Source: Pseudomonas fluorescens
GTDB lineage: Bacteria > Pseudomonadota > Gammaproteobacteria > Pseudomonadales > Pseudomonadaceae
Reading direction: 5' to 3'
NCBI RefSeq assembly: GCF_902497785.1
Contig: NZ_CABVHK010000002.1
Location: forward strand, 62,001-126,000
Length of the DNA: 64,000 nucleotides
Shown here: piece by piece, positions 55,006 through 64,000 of the stretch
Layout of the letters: every line of letters begins with the position of its first letter
Position numbering within the stretch: position 1 is the stretch's first letter
The notes under the pieces: model-generated
Database searches by the model: none
Told to the model about the DNA's origin: nothing
The model's input: only the letters and a program-made list of their open reading frames with translations
Made by a program: the position numbers and the translations under genes

Positions 55006-55313
55006 ACAAATTACAGAAGCACCGAGAAAGCCGATTGAGCACGTTGACAGCCTTGCAATTTCGTGCAAGAGCAAAAGACAGTGAACCGATCTATGCTGCA
55101 AATTGCGGGCCTATTATTGGCAAAGCCTTCTAATCCGGCAAGCTTGGCGTTGCTTCTTATTTCTGGCGGGGTGCATTGCTGCGTGAATGCGGGGGCTGGC
55201 GTTTCCCATCGCCCCGTATCGGCGCGGGCGGTTACACATTCAGTTACTTGAACTGTCGCGGGTAACAGTGGGAAAGGGCCTACGGATGAAGCCGATAATT
55301 ATTGGTTGAGCGA
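55006..55313. other. Upstream flank of the aot promoter, no gene seen
   Basis: Contains GTTACACATTCAGTTACTTG near 55229 and a GGTAAC at 55261 but no credible gene; the 62-codon frame at 55063 has no ribosome site and atypical composition. Ends in a REP doublet. Confidence 0.4.
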
Positions 55314-55390
55314 AAGATCGCAGCCTTCGGCAGCTCCTACGCCGAACGCATTTCTCTGTAGGAGCTGCCGAAGGCTGCGATCCTTTGATC
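55314..55390. repeat. REP doublet downstream of acsA
   Basis: AAGATCGCAGCCTTCGGCAG then CTCCTACG, 16-nt centre, then TGTAGGAGCTGCCGAAGGCT then GCGATCC. Near-perfect inverted pair 64 nt beyond the acsA stop. Confidence 0.9.
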
Positions 55391-55454
55391 CTCAACAACA
55401 AAAAGCCCCACCAGACTCATCACCTGGCAGGGCTTCAAAAACGCCAAACGCTAC

Positions 55455-57410
<1,956 letters not shown>

Positions 57411-57561
57411 CTTTCTTACCTCGGTGGAATAGTTGTTTTTGTATGACTCCGTTGTAGCCGGGCCGGGGCTATAGAACCATTCGACGATGGTAGTAACAAG
57501 CCCCTACAAAATGTCGTGAATACCTGAAAACACGCTCAATCCCGCTTATCTCCGCTCTCAG

Positions 57562-57641
57562 GTAGGAGCTGCCGAAGGCTGCGATCTTTTGACTTTTGGC
57601 GATTTTAGAATCAAAAGATCGCAGCCTTCGGCAGCTCCTAC
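57562..57641. repeat. REP doublet upstream of acsA
   Basis: GTAGGAGCTGCCGAAGGCTG then CGATCTTTTGA, 20-nt centre, then the complement ending GCAGCTCCTAC. The rest of the 475-nt spacer to 57885 shows no other structure that I recognise. Confidence 0.9.
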
Positions 57642-57885
57642 AGAGGACGCGGACATGCAACCTCTGGGTGATTGTTACGAAATTTGTCAAAGGTGTTTAT
57701 CAAATCGCCACCTATATGAACGCAACCTCCACGCCTAAAATTCGCCTCGCCAACACGGCAAACCCTGATTAACCCAGTTGCAGCCCCCACGAAGGCAGTT
57801 AATCAACAACACCCGTCATCAAGTTCCACACGCAACCCCAAAAAGGTTGCGTGACCCCACTCGACCTCTAAAAGGTAAAACTGCA

Positions 57886-58149
57886 ATGAAAGCTTTATTA
57901 GTTCTGGCCCTCTCCAGCCTGTGCGCAACCGCCATGGCAGACGAGGTCCCGACTGATGTCGCACAGCAACAACCGGTCATCGAGGAATACACTTACTCCA
58001 CCCACCTCGACATCGCCAAAGTTATCTCCATGAGTGAAATCCCCAATGTGTGCGAAGTTGTTCCGATGAAAATGGAGTACGACGACTCCAAAGGTCAACG
58101 CCACATTCTGCGCTACAGCATCATGGGCAACGGCTGCTCCAGTGGCTGA
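57886..58149 (+). CDS. DUF2790-type small periplasmic protein
   Basis: 87 aa from MKALLVLALSSLCATAMA at 57886 (the frame is open 36 codons further upstream without conservation). Signal peptide cut at AMA-DE. Mature part: EEYTYSTHLDIAKVISMSEI, PNVCEVVPMKMEYDDSKGQR, HILRYSIMGNGCSSG; two Cys could form a disulfide. Abundant paralogous family in Pseudomonas, often copper- or stress-induced; function unknown. Confidence 0.82.
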   Translation: MKALLVLALSSLCATAMADEVPTDVAQQQPVIEEYTYSTHLDIAKVISMSEIPNVCEVVPMKMEYDDSKGQRHILRYSIMGNGCSSG

Positions 58150-58202
58150 TCGAAACTGCCCCCAGATCAGGCCATTTCAGCCTGTCGCTGAAGGCCGATT
58201 CC

Positions 58203-58222
58203 AGCCCGACTCCGGTCGGGCT
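58203..58222 (+). terminator. Hairpin after the DUF2790 gene
   Basis: AGCCCGAC-TCCG-GTCGGGCT, perfect 8-bp stem without a good T run; weak terminator. Confidence 0.5.
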
Positions 58223-58257
58223 CCGTTGTGTTTTGAGTCAACCAAAACCGCTTCTAA

Positions 58258-58273
58258 ACACAAGATGTAGTGA
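58258..58273. promoter_or_regulatory. NrdR-box-like sequence upstream of nrdB
   Basis: ACACAAGATGTAGTGA fits the NrdR consensus acaCwAtATaTwGtgt at 13 of 16 positions, including the invariant CwA..AT..TwG. A second box about 31 bp away, usual for NrdR, is not convincing. Located 413 nt before nrdB. Confidence 0.4.
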
Positions 58274-58631
58274 AAAACGCCGTTTTTGAGTGTTTTTTGT
58301 ACAAATCTGATCTTGCGTCAAAATAACCGAAAAAAAATCTTCAGTGGCCAAAGCCCTGTATTCCCTCGGTTTGCTCGAAAAACCTTCCCTCTCGGCCCTT
58401 CGATGAGCCGATTCGTCGCACCACGCCGACCAAAATTTCCTTATAATGCCGCCTTAAACGGGCCTGCAATATTCCCTTACAGGGACGAAAGCCAGTCTGA
58501 AGCCCCGCAGCAGCGTACTACGCAGCCTGCGCCCATTAGTGGCTCTCGGAACCCCGTACAAAATTCTGTTATTTGCCTGCCTTGGTTGGTGCAAAAAACG
58601 ATTCCTTAAGATCCAACGCGGTCAGAACGAA

Positions 58632-58652
58632 CGTGTGACACACCATCACACG
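58632..58652. promoter_or_regulatory. Inverted repeat in the nrdB leader
   Basis: CGTGTGA-N7-TCACACG, perfect 7-bp arms, ending 33 nt before the nrdB ATG and before the AGGAG ribosome site. Operator or leader hairpin; binder unknown. The rest of the 530-nt upstream region shows no gene. Confidence 0.45.
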
Positions 58653-58685
58653 CGCATCTGACCCTCACGCAGGAGACGACACGTC

Positions 58686-59936
58686 ATGCTGAGCTGGGAC
58701 GAATTCGACAAAGAAGACAGCGGCGAGACCGTGGTTAAAGGCGCCAACGCCGGCCACGCGACTGAAGCCAACATGGACCGCCTCGACACCGCCGGTGGTG
58801 TTGCTGCTCAGGAAGCTCGCGCTGTCACCGCGTCCGACTCCGCCGCCATCGCTCGCGCCAAGGCTGCCCTCGACAACCTCGACATCGCCGAAGGCCTCGC
58901 CGAACTCGAAGGCGCCTCCGCCCGTGTCGCCGTCGACGAAAAGCGCATGATCAACTGCCGCGCCGACCTCAACCAACTCGTCCCCTTCAAGTACGACTGG
59001 GCCTGGCAGAAGTATCTGGACGGTTGCGCAAACCACTGGATGCCGCAAGAAGTCAACATGACCGCCGACATCGCCCTCTGGAAAGACCCGGAAGGCCTGA
59101 CCGACGACGAACGCCGCATCGTCATGCGCAACCTCGGCTTCTTCTCCACCGCCGACTCCCTGGTTGCCAACAACCTGGTCCTGGCCGTGTACCGCCTGAT
59201 CACCAACCCGGAGTGCCGCCAGTACATCCTGCGCCAGGCCTTCGAAGAAGCGATCCACACCCACGCCTACCAGTACTGCATCGAATCGCTGGCCATGGAT
59301 GAAGGCGAAATCTTCAACATGTACCACGAGATCCCATCGGTCGCGAAAAAAGCCACCTGGGGCCTCAAATACACCCGTTCGATCTCCGATCCGAAGTTCG
59401 AAACCGGCACCGTCGACACCGACAAAGAGTTGCTGCGCAACCTGATCGCCTACTACTGCGTTCTGGAAGGCATCTTCTTCTATTGCGGCTTCACCCAAAT
59501 CCTCTCCATGGGCCGCCGCAACAAAATGACCGGCGTCGCCGAGCAGTTCCAATACATCCTGCGCGACGAATCCATGCACCTGAACTTCGGCATCGACGTG
59601 ATCAACCAGATCAAAATCGAAAACCCGCACTTGTGGGATGCTGAAATGAAGGAAGAGGCTTCGCAGATGATCTTGCAAGGCACTCAGCTCGAGATCGAAT
59701 ATGCGCGTGACACCATGCCTCGTGGGGTGTTGGGGATGAATGCGGCGATGATGGAGGACTACCTCAAGTTTATTGCTAACCGTCGTCTTTCGCAGATTGG
59801 TCTTAAAGAAGAGTATCCGGGGACTACGAACCCGTTCCCTTGGATGAGCGAGATTATGGACTTGAAGAAAGAGAAGAATTTCTTTGAGACGCGGGTTATT
59901 GAGTATCAGACGGGTGGGGCGTTGAGCTGGGATTGA
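58686..59936 (+). CDS. nrdB: NrdB, class Ia ribonucleotide reductase beta subunit
   Basis: 416 aa. Carries the diiron-tyrosyl radical for NrdA. Ligand and radical regions: [75 protein letters not shown]. The N-terminus has an Ala-rich extension of about 80 residues typical of Pseudomonas NrdB. C-terminal tail [13 protein letters not shown] is the NrdA-binding peptide; interestingly the protein also starts MLSWDEFD. nrdA is not adjacent, neither upstream nor directly downstream. Confidence 0.95.
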   Translation: MLSWDEFDKEDSGETVVKGANAGHATEANMDRLDTAGGVAAQEARAVTASDSAAIARAKAALDNLDIAEGLAELEGASARVAVDEKRMINCRADLNQLVPFKYDWAWQKYLDGCANHWMPQEVNMTADIALWKDPEGLTDDERRIVMRNLGFFSTADSLVANNLVLAVYRLITNPECRQYILRQAFEEAIHTHAYQYCIESLAMDEGEIFNMYHEIPSVAKKATWGLKYTRSISDPKFETGTVDTDKELLRNLIAYYCVLEGIFFYCGFTQILSMGRRNKMTGVAEQFQYILRDESMHLNFGIDVINQIKIENPHLWDAEMKEEASQMILQGTQLEIEYARDTMPRGVLGMNAAMMEDYLKFIANRRLSQIGLKEEYPGTTNPFPWMSEIMDLKKEKNFFETRVIEYQTGGALSWD

Positions 59937-59992
59937 TTTCCGAGCTCGCCGCGATTTGACGATTGCTGTCTGTATCGGCAAATTGAAAAAGC

Positions 59993-60020
59993 AAAAGCCC
60001 CGATCTCATCGGGGCTTTTT
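59993..60020 (+). terminator. nrdB terminator
   Basis: AAAAGCCCCGA / TCGGGGCTTTT stem with a 5-nt loop and T tail, 57 nt after the stop codon. The following 330 nt to the methyltransferase hold no gene or obvious site. Confidence 0.92.
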
Positions 60021-60348
60021 ATTCGCTCATGGATATTCACTTCCTCCTCACACTTGGAAAATTCCTACAACACTCACAGCAGTTTCCGCCTCAACGGCCA
60101 CTCAAAACTCCAACTATTATGAAACCCGACCGGTGAGGCCTTTGCTAAAAAAATGAAATGGACCGAAAGCCTTGGCACATACCTAAATTCGGTGGAACTC
60201 GGCACCTCTCCTTAAAGTTCATTTCTTGCCCGGTACCTAGTGAACCGTTACCATTTATCAAGCAAAGGGCCTGCCACTTCTAGGCCGCAATCACCTGAGC
60301 GCGACAGTGCGCTTTTCTACTTTCGTCTTAGGCGCATCGACTAAATCA

Positions 60349-61935
60349 ATGAAATATAAGGATTCTATCCCGGTCATCGACCTCTTTGCCGGCCCGGGCG
60401 GACTAGGGGAGGGATTCTCTTCAATCGGCGGCCCAGAGAAGGGAGTACGTAAGTTCCAGCTACGTGTCTCGATCGAGAAAGACCCTCTCGCTCACGCGAC
60501 TTTATCTCTCCGCGCATTGTTTCGCGCTTTTCCGAAAGGTGAAGCGCCAGACGCTTACTACCAATACGTCCGGGGCGAAATTACTCGGGACGAACTTTTC
60601 AAACATCCGGATATCCCGGCGGAAGCCGTGGAGGCCTCGAAAGAAGCTAAGCTTGCAGAGCTTGGTAAAATTTCGCCAGACGAGGTCGACAACTGGATCA
60701 GGGAAGCTCTGATTGGCGCAGATGTATGGGTTCTTATAGGCGGCCCACCGTGCCAAGCATACTCTGTAGCAGGTCGAGCCCGTCGGACACGCGAGAGCCA
60801 AGAGAAGTTTGAAAGCGATGAGAAACACTTCCTCTACAAAGAATATCTGAGGATTATTCGCGAGTTCAAACCTACTATCTTCGTCATGGAGAATGTGAAA
60901 GGCATATTGTCCTCGAAGCACAGTGGCTCGAACATCTTCCAGCAAATTCTCGGGGATCTCTCGAATCCTGGTGGCGATCTTTCGTACAACATCCGCTCCT
61001 TGGTCGTTCCTAAAGATGTGGAGAAACCAGATCCACATGACTTTGTCATTCAAGCAGAACGCCACGGTCTTCCGCAGGCTCGACACAGGGTTATCCTGCT
61101 TGGAGTTCGTTCTGACGTTGCCTCGAACTGTCCTGCTCTATTGGAGCGTCCGCACAAGCTCGTAATGGAACGCAGCAAAACGGTTTTCACAGTTGGGCAG
61201 GCTTTATCAGGACTCCCTCCAATACGGAGCAAAATTTCAAGGGGAGGAGATTCCCCCGAAGCCTGGCTTTCAACTTTGGAGGAGGCTAGTTCTATGCTTT
61301 TCCGATCCTATGAAACTGGCCGGGGAGATTTAATAGACACTATGAAAAGTGCTGCTGAAGACGCACGGAGGCTGAAAACTAGTGGAGGTGGGTTCCTACC
61401 TTGGAAAGTTGCTCCAGAAATGAATACAAAGCAACGTGAGTGGTTCCTCGACCCTAGACTGAAAGGGGTACTACAGCATGAGGCTAGGAGCCATATGCGC
61501 TCTGACCTGCATAGATATATCTTTGCAGCAAGCTACGCAAAGTTGAATGGCACCTCGCCAAAAATACATCAATTCCCTGCTCAGCTCCTCCCAGCTCATG
61601 AAAACGTTTCTTCTGACTCCGTCCCCTTTAGTGATCGTTTCAGAGTTCAAATGGAAGATGGCCCGTCAACCACTGTCGTCGCCCACATAGCTAAAGATGG
61701 CCATTACTACATTCACCCGGATCCAAGTCAGTGCCGCAGCTTGACTGTTCGCGAAGCCGCACGACTGCAGACTTTCCCTGACAATTACTTCTTCGAGGGT
61801 AATAGAACACAGCAGTACACACAAATCGGAAACGCCGTCCCGCCGCTTCTTGCTAGAAAAATCGCAGCTGTTGTCGCTGAGATCATCGACTCCTATAGAT
61901 CAGGGAAAAACCGCCAAGCGTCACTTGGTATTTGA
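60349..61935 (+). CDS. C5-cytosine DNA methyltransferase (Dcm-like, defence-associated)
   Basis: 528 aa from MKYKDSIPVIDLFAGPGG at 60349; an earlier GTG at 60307 adds 14 codons without conservation. Motif I DLFAGPGGLGEGFSSIGG, motif IV with the catalytic Cys GGPPCQAYSVAGRAR near 139, motif VI FVMENVKGILS, motif VIII LPQARHRVILLG, motif X QIGNAVPPLLARKIAAVVAE. The gap between motif VIII and the C-terminus (target-recognition region) is long. Convergent with the AIPR gene; presumably protects host DNA from the nuclease complex of that operon. Target sequence cannot be read from the protein. Confidence 0.92.
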   Translation: MKYKDSIPVIDLFAGPGGLGEGFSSIGGPEKGVRKFQLRVSIEKDPLAHATLSLRALFRAFPKGEAPDAYYQYVRGEITRDELFKHPDIPAEAVEASKEAKLAELGKISPDEVDNWIREALIGADVWVLIGGPPCQAYSVAGRARRTRESQEKFESDEKHFLYKEYLRIIREFKPTIFVMENVKGILSSKHSGSNIFQQILGDLSNPGGDLSYNIRSLVVPKDVEKPDPHDFVIQAERHGLPQARHRVILLGVRSDVASNCPALLERPHKLVMERSKTVFTVGQALSGLPPIRSKISRGGDSPEAWLSTLEEASSMLFRSYETGRGDLIDTMKSAAEDARRLKTSGGGFLPWKVAPEMNTKQREWFLDPRLKGVLQHEARSHMRSDLHRYIFAASYAKLNGTSPKIHQFPAQLLPAHENVSSDSVPFSDRFRVQMEDGPSTTVVAHIAKDGHYYIHPDPSQCRSLTVREAARLQTFPDNYFFEGNRTQQYTQIGNAVPPLLARKIAAVVAEIIDSYRSGKNRQASLGI

Positions 61936-61979
61936 TCGAACCGGACAAACTATCGAGCAACGCAGTTAGCGCCGGAAGT

Positions 61980-62006
61980 GTCGTGGGGGGCCGCCCCCCC
62001 CACGAC
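61980..62006. terminator. Bidirectional GC hairpin between methyltransferase and AIPR genes
   Basis: GTCGTGGGGGGC-CG-CCCCCCCCACGAC, a very stable stem between the convergent genes. Confidence 0.75.
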
Positions 62007-62045
62007 AGCGAATTTTCAGCGTGCCTCTGGGTAGTGAATGGGATG

Positions 62046-63818
62046 TCAGAGCGTCTCAGGAATATCTGCTAAGGGAGGAGAGAACGGTCGAGAGAACATA
62101 GCCTCTCGACACTCAGGACGCTTTGCCCATTCAGAGATCATCCTGCCATTTGCTGTCTCATGAAGGCGATCATTGACTTCCCTCGCCCAAATTTCGATCT
62201 GCTTAACAAGCTGAGGAGAAATACCTTGTCTGCTCCAGACGCGCTCGTGATTAAAGGACTTGCCATAAGCTTGAGAAATTAATGCGACAGTGTAAGCCGC
62301 AACGTTCGCGAGAAAGGCCGGTACCAATGGCCGCGCCGTCTTGTGGACTGCCTTGAACAGCAAAGCTTTTGAGACAATAGCCTTAAAATAAGAAACATCC
62401 GGAGTAAAACCCGTACCTTTAGCCTCAAGGTCAGTCATACCAGACATGAACCGATCAAAGCACTTCTGTGCGCCAAGACTGACCACATCAGCGTGGCCAT
62501 CCCACGCTGTAGAGTACTTCGCCAACTCAGTTTTTGTTATTTTCCTCGAGGTTGGTACGGAGTCCCTCAGGGCGCGAAGCTTAGCTGGAGTGACACCTTC
62601 ACGTGAAAGGAGGGTGTTATAACTGCCGGCAGCCCTCTCGTAGAACCATCGACCCATGCCATCAGGGCAATAGACGGAAAGCGATAACCGCTCAATATCA
62701 ACATGGAATGGCTTGTTGGCTGATAGATCTGATTGCCGAACAGCATTTTGACTGTTGGCATAACGCGAGATGTCGGAGACCAGCGCCTCTTCTTTTGCGG
62801 GATCCTGCTCTTTCATAACGATGATTTTGGCTGGGACGCGCACCTTGCTCAAATCCGTATCTGCATACTTTTTCTTAGCAAAGAAAATTGAAGCTGTGGT
62901 TTGGCCGCCATTAACAATTTGCATGCCACGTAACCAAGCAATGCCCGGCGACCCATCTACAGCGCGATCCAACCGCATCTCGTCAGCGACCAATACAATC
63001 CCATTGTTGTAAGCCATGAATCTTTCAGGGGCATTCCGCAAGGTATTCTGCAGTCCCGCGTTAACACCTTTCGCCTTCACGCTTAAGAATGAGCGCACGT
63101 TGGCCTCAAGCAGTCGAGGGCCAAATTTCTCATAGATGAATCGAAGCGCCTCACCTGGAATTGCGGTAAGTGCATAGTCATAATCGCCTGTTTCACCTGG
63201 CACGAAAACGCAAGGAAGCGGAGAACCTGACACATCCTTGAAATCAACGACAAGTTCATCACGAGGCTTACCTTCAGAACGATGGCGATAAAGTCGCTCA
63301 ATATCCATTACTTCAAGTTTCACGAGTTTGTCGCCAACTTCTCGAGCTTGGAAGCTTTTCGACTTGGCTATACCGTCCGTAAGTACATAAACACGAACCT
63401 GTTCGAGCCCGTCGTAAATTTCTCGAATCGTCAGCGCAAGGGAATGGACATCGCTTGACGGATCGAGCTTTTCGGCAATGCGTCCAGCCGCACAGAGCTC
63501 CAAAAAGCGAACACATTGAGCCGCAGCCGTCTTGACGTCTTGATCGGCAATCGGGCTCAAGCTTTCAAAGCCTTCGTAGAGGCTTACGAACAGGTCAAGT
63601 TGGTCTGCGTCTTCAGACATGGCATAACCGCTCAAGCGCAAGTTCGCATTGGCGATCTTTCCCTGAAAGTGGCAGACAACTGGATCGAAAGTCATTCCTG
63701 CTTCAACGAGGTGCTGCATCACCACTTCGGAAAAAACGAGCTCACCAAATGTGGCGCCGTCAGACATCTGGCTCGCAATCTCGCTCCTAGTCTCTGCGAA
63801 AAAGTCATCAAGCGTCAT
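62046..63818 (-). CDS. AIPR-family protein (abortive phage-infection resistance)
   Basis: 590 aa. AIPR (PF10592-type) signatures: DYDYALTAIPGEALRFIYEK, RSFLSVKAKGVNAGLQNTLR, PERFMAYNNGIVLVADEM, RGMQIVNGGQTTASIFFAKK, SDISRYANSQNAVRQSDL. First described through the lactococcal AbiQ/Abi-type plasmid genes; the biochemical activity is not settled. Its ATG overlaps the stop of the upstream gene (ATGA), so the two are translationally coupled. Together with the partial PD-(D/E)XK gene and the methyltransferase it fits restriction-like clusters that also include Z1 and MutL-like ATPase genes (expected just outside the window). Confidence 0.88.
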   Translation of the reverse strand: MTLDDFFAETRSEIASQMSDGATFGELVFSEVVMQHLVEAGMTFDPVVCHFQGKIANANLRLSGYAMSEDADQLDLFVSLYEGFESLSPIADQDVKTAAAQCVRFLELCAAGRIAEKLDPSSDVHSLALTIREIYDGLEQVRVYVLTDGIAKSKSFQAREVGDKLVKLEVMDIERLYRHRSEGKPRDELVVDFKDVSGSPLPCVFVPGETGDYDYALTAIPGEALRFIYEKFGPRLLEANVRSFLSVKAKGVNAGLQNTLRNAPERFMAYNNGIVLVADEMRLDRAVDGSPGIAWLRGMQIVNGGQTTASIFFAKKKYADTDLSKVRVPAKIIVMKEQDPAKEEALVSDISRYANSQNAVRQSDLSANKPFHVDIERLSLSVYCPDGMGRWFYERAAGSYNTLLSREGVTPAKLRALRDSVPTSRKITKTELAKYSTAWDGHADVVSLGAQKCFDRFMSGMTDLEAKGTGFTPDVSYFKAIVSKALLFKAVHKTARPLVPAFLANVAAYTVALISQAYGKSFNHERVWSRQGISPQLVKQIEIWAREVNDRLHETANGRMISEWAKRPECREAMFSRPFSPPLADIPETL

Positions 63819-64000
63819 CCAGTTACTCCTAGTTGTTTCAGAGCCGCGTCGAGGTCCGAAAGGAAGTCTCCGGCGTGGTCCAGATTGATTTCGTAGAGGG
63901 CCCGCGTGACTCCAGTGGGAACTATTCCCGGTGTCAATCTTGGGAAGCCTTCGGATATAGAGAAGACCCGCCTCCCCTTCGATTCGAATTTTCGGGTGTA
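63815..64000 (-). CDS. Partial PD-(D/E)XK-motif protein (DUF4420-like), C-terminus only
   Basis: The last 61 codons are in the window. The peptide contains KFESKGRRVFSISEGFPRLT, then PGIVPTGVTRALYEINLDHA, and stops GVTG. The EGFPRLTPG...P.GV...Y.I pattern is what I associate with the C-terminus of DUF4420 (PF14390) predicted nucleases. The catalytic motif is outside the window, so the call depends on a short peptide plus its coupling to AIPR. Ends by a 4-nt overlap with the AIPR start. Confidence 0.55.
   Translation of the reverse strand, partial: YTRKFESKGRRVFSISEGFPRLTPGIVPTGVTRALYEINLDHAGDFLSDLDAALKQLGVTG

Noticed and set aside
55063..55251. 62-residue frame upstream of aotJ
   Set aside because: No ribosome site, composition unlike a coding region, and it covers the aot promoter flank.
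58440..58600. Cobalamin riboswitch in the nrdB leader
   Set aside because: Only loose similarity (GGGACGAAAGCCAG, GAAGCCCCGCAGC); the conserved B12-box and paired core are not present.

Overview
The window is a Pseudomonas chromosome of the P. fluorescens/P. koreensis type. This rests on protein-level recognition of RsmA, AmrZ, the aotJQMOP-argR / aruCFG-astDB-astE arginine regulon, RibH2 and the flgA-flgM-flgN-flgZ block, together with two Pseudomonas REP families arranged as inverted doublets between operons.

Layout. 1-8.1 kb: flagellar and chemotaxis genes (cheV start, flgA, flgM behind a sigma-28 promoter, flgN, the PilZ brake flgZ), an MFS transporter, a glutamine-synthetase-like enzyme, and a histidine kinase overlapping a receiver-TPR regulator. 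8.40-24.94 kb: a 16.5-kb genomic island inserted in the 3' half of tRNA-Arg(CCT). It is bounded by a 47-bp direct repeat and carries matching tandem integrase arm-like sites at both ends. Its left half is a maintenance module: tyrosine integrase, AlpA-type regulator, four small ORFs, a TOPRIM-DUF927 primase/helicase, a coiled-coil protein and an MvaT-like silencer. Its right half is cargo that looks like phage defence: a RelA/SpoT-like plus HEPN-like fusion, an AbiTii-like protein, a PIN protein, and an FRG protein divergent from a TIR-like (PF10137-type) protein. At the far right are a zincin-like protein and a long non-coding zone. That zone holds a regular array: three copies of a hairpin followed about 32 nt later by a three-fold short repeat whose core differs from copy to copy. 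24.9-36.4 kb: host core (tRNA-Arg CCT, a sigma-54 promoter with two tiny proteins, phnN, amrZ, mgtE, two tRNA-Arg ACG, tRNA-Ser GCT, rsmA-lysC-alaS, ltaE, and an FMN riboswitch upstream of a type-II lumazine synthase). 36.5-54.8 kb: arginine catabolism and uptake with ArgR half-sites. A 1569-residue DUF6543/LRR toxin-like gene lies between argR and aruC. 55.4-60.0 kb: acsA, a small periplasmic DUF2790-type protein and nrdB without nrdA beside it. 60.3-64.0 kb: the edge of a second defence locus, with a C5-cytosine methyltransferase convergent with an AIPR gene that overlaps an upstream partial gene of PD-(D/E)XK (DUF4420) type.

How it fits together. In the arginine block, AotJQMP imports arginine or ornithine, ArgR senses it, and AruC, AruF/AruG, AstB, AstD and AstE run the succinyltransferase pathway to glutamate and succinate. 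In the island, the integrase and AlpA-like protein would control integration. The primase/helicase plus the GTAAC-type repeats at 22.98 and 24.41 kb suggest P4-like autonomous replication. The MvaT-like protein could hold AT-rich cargo silent. No structural phage or conjugation genes are present, so a satellite-like or mobilisable island is the best reading. All functional statements about cargo are inferences from motifs; no searches were run.
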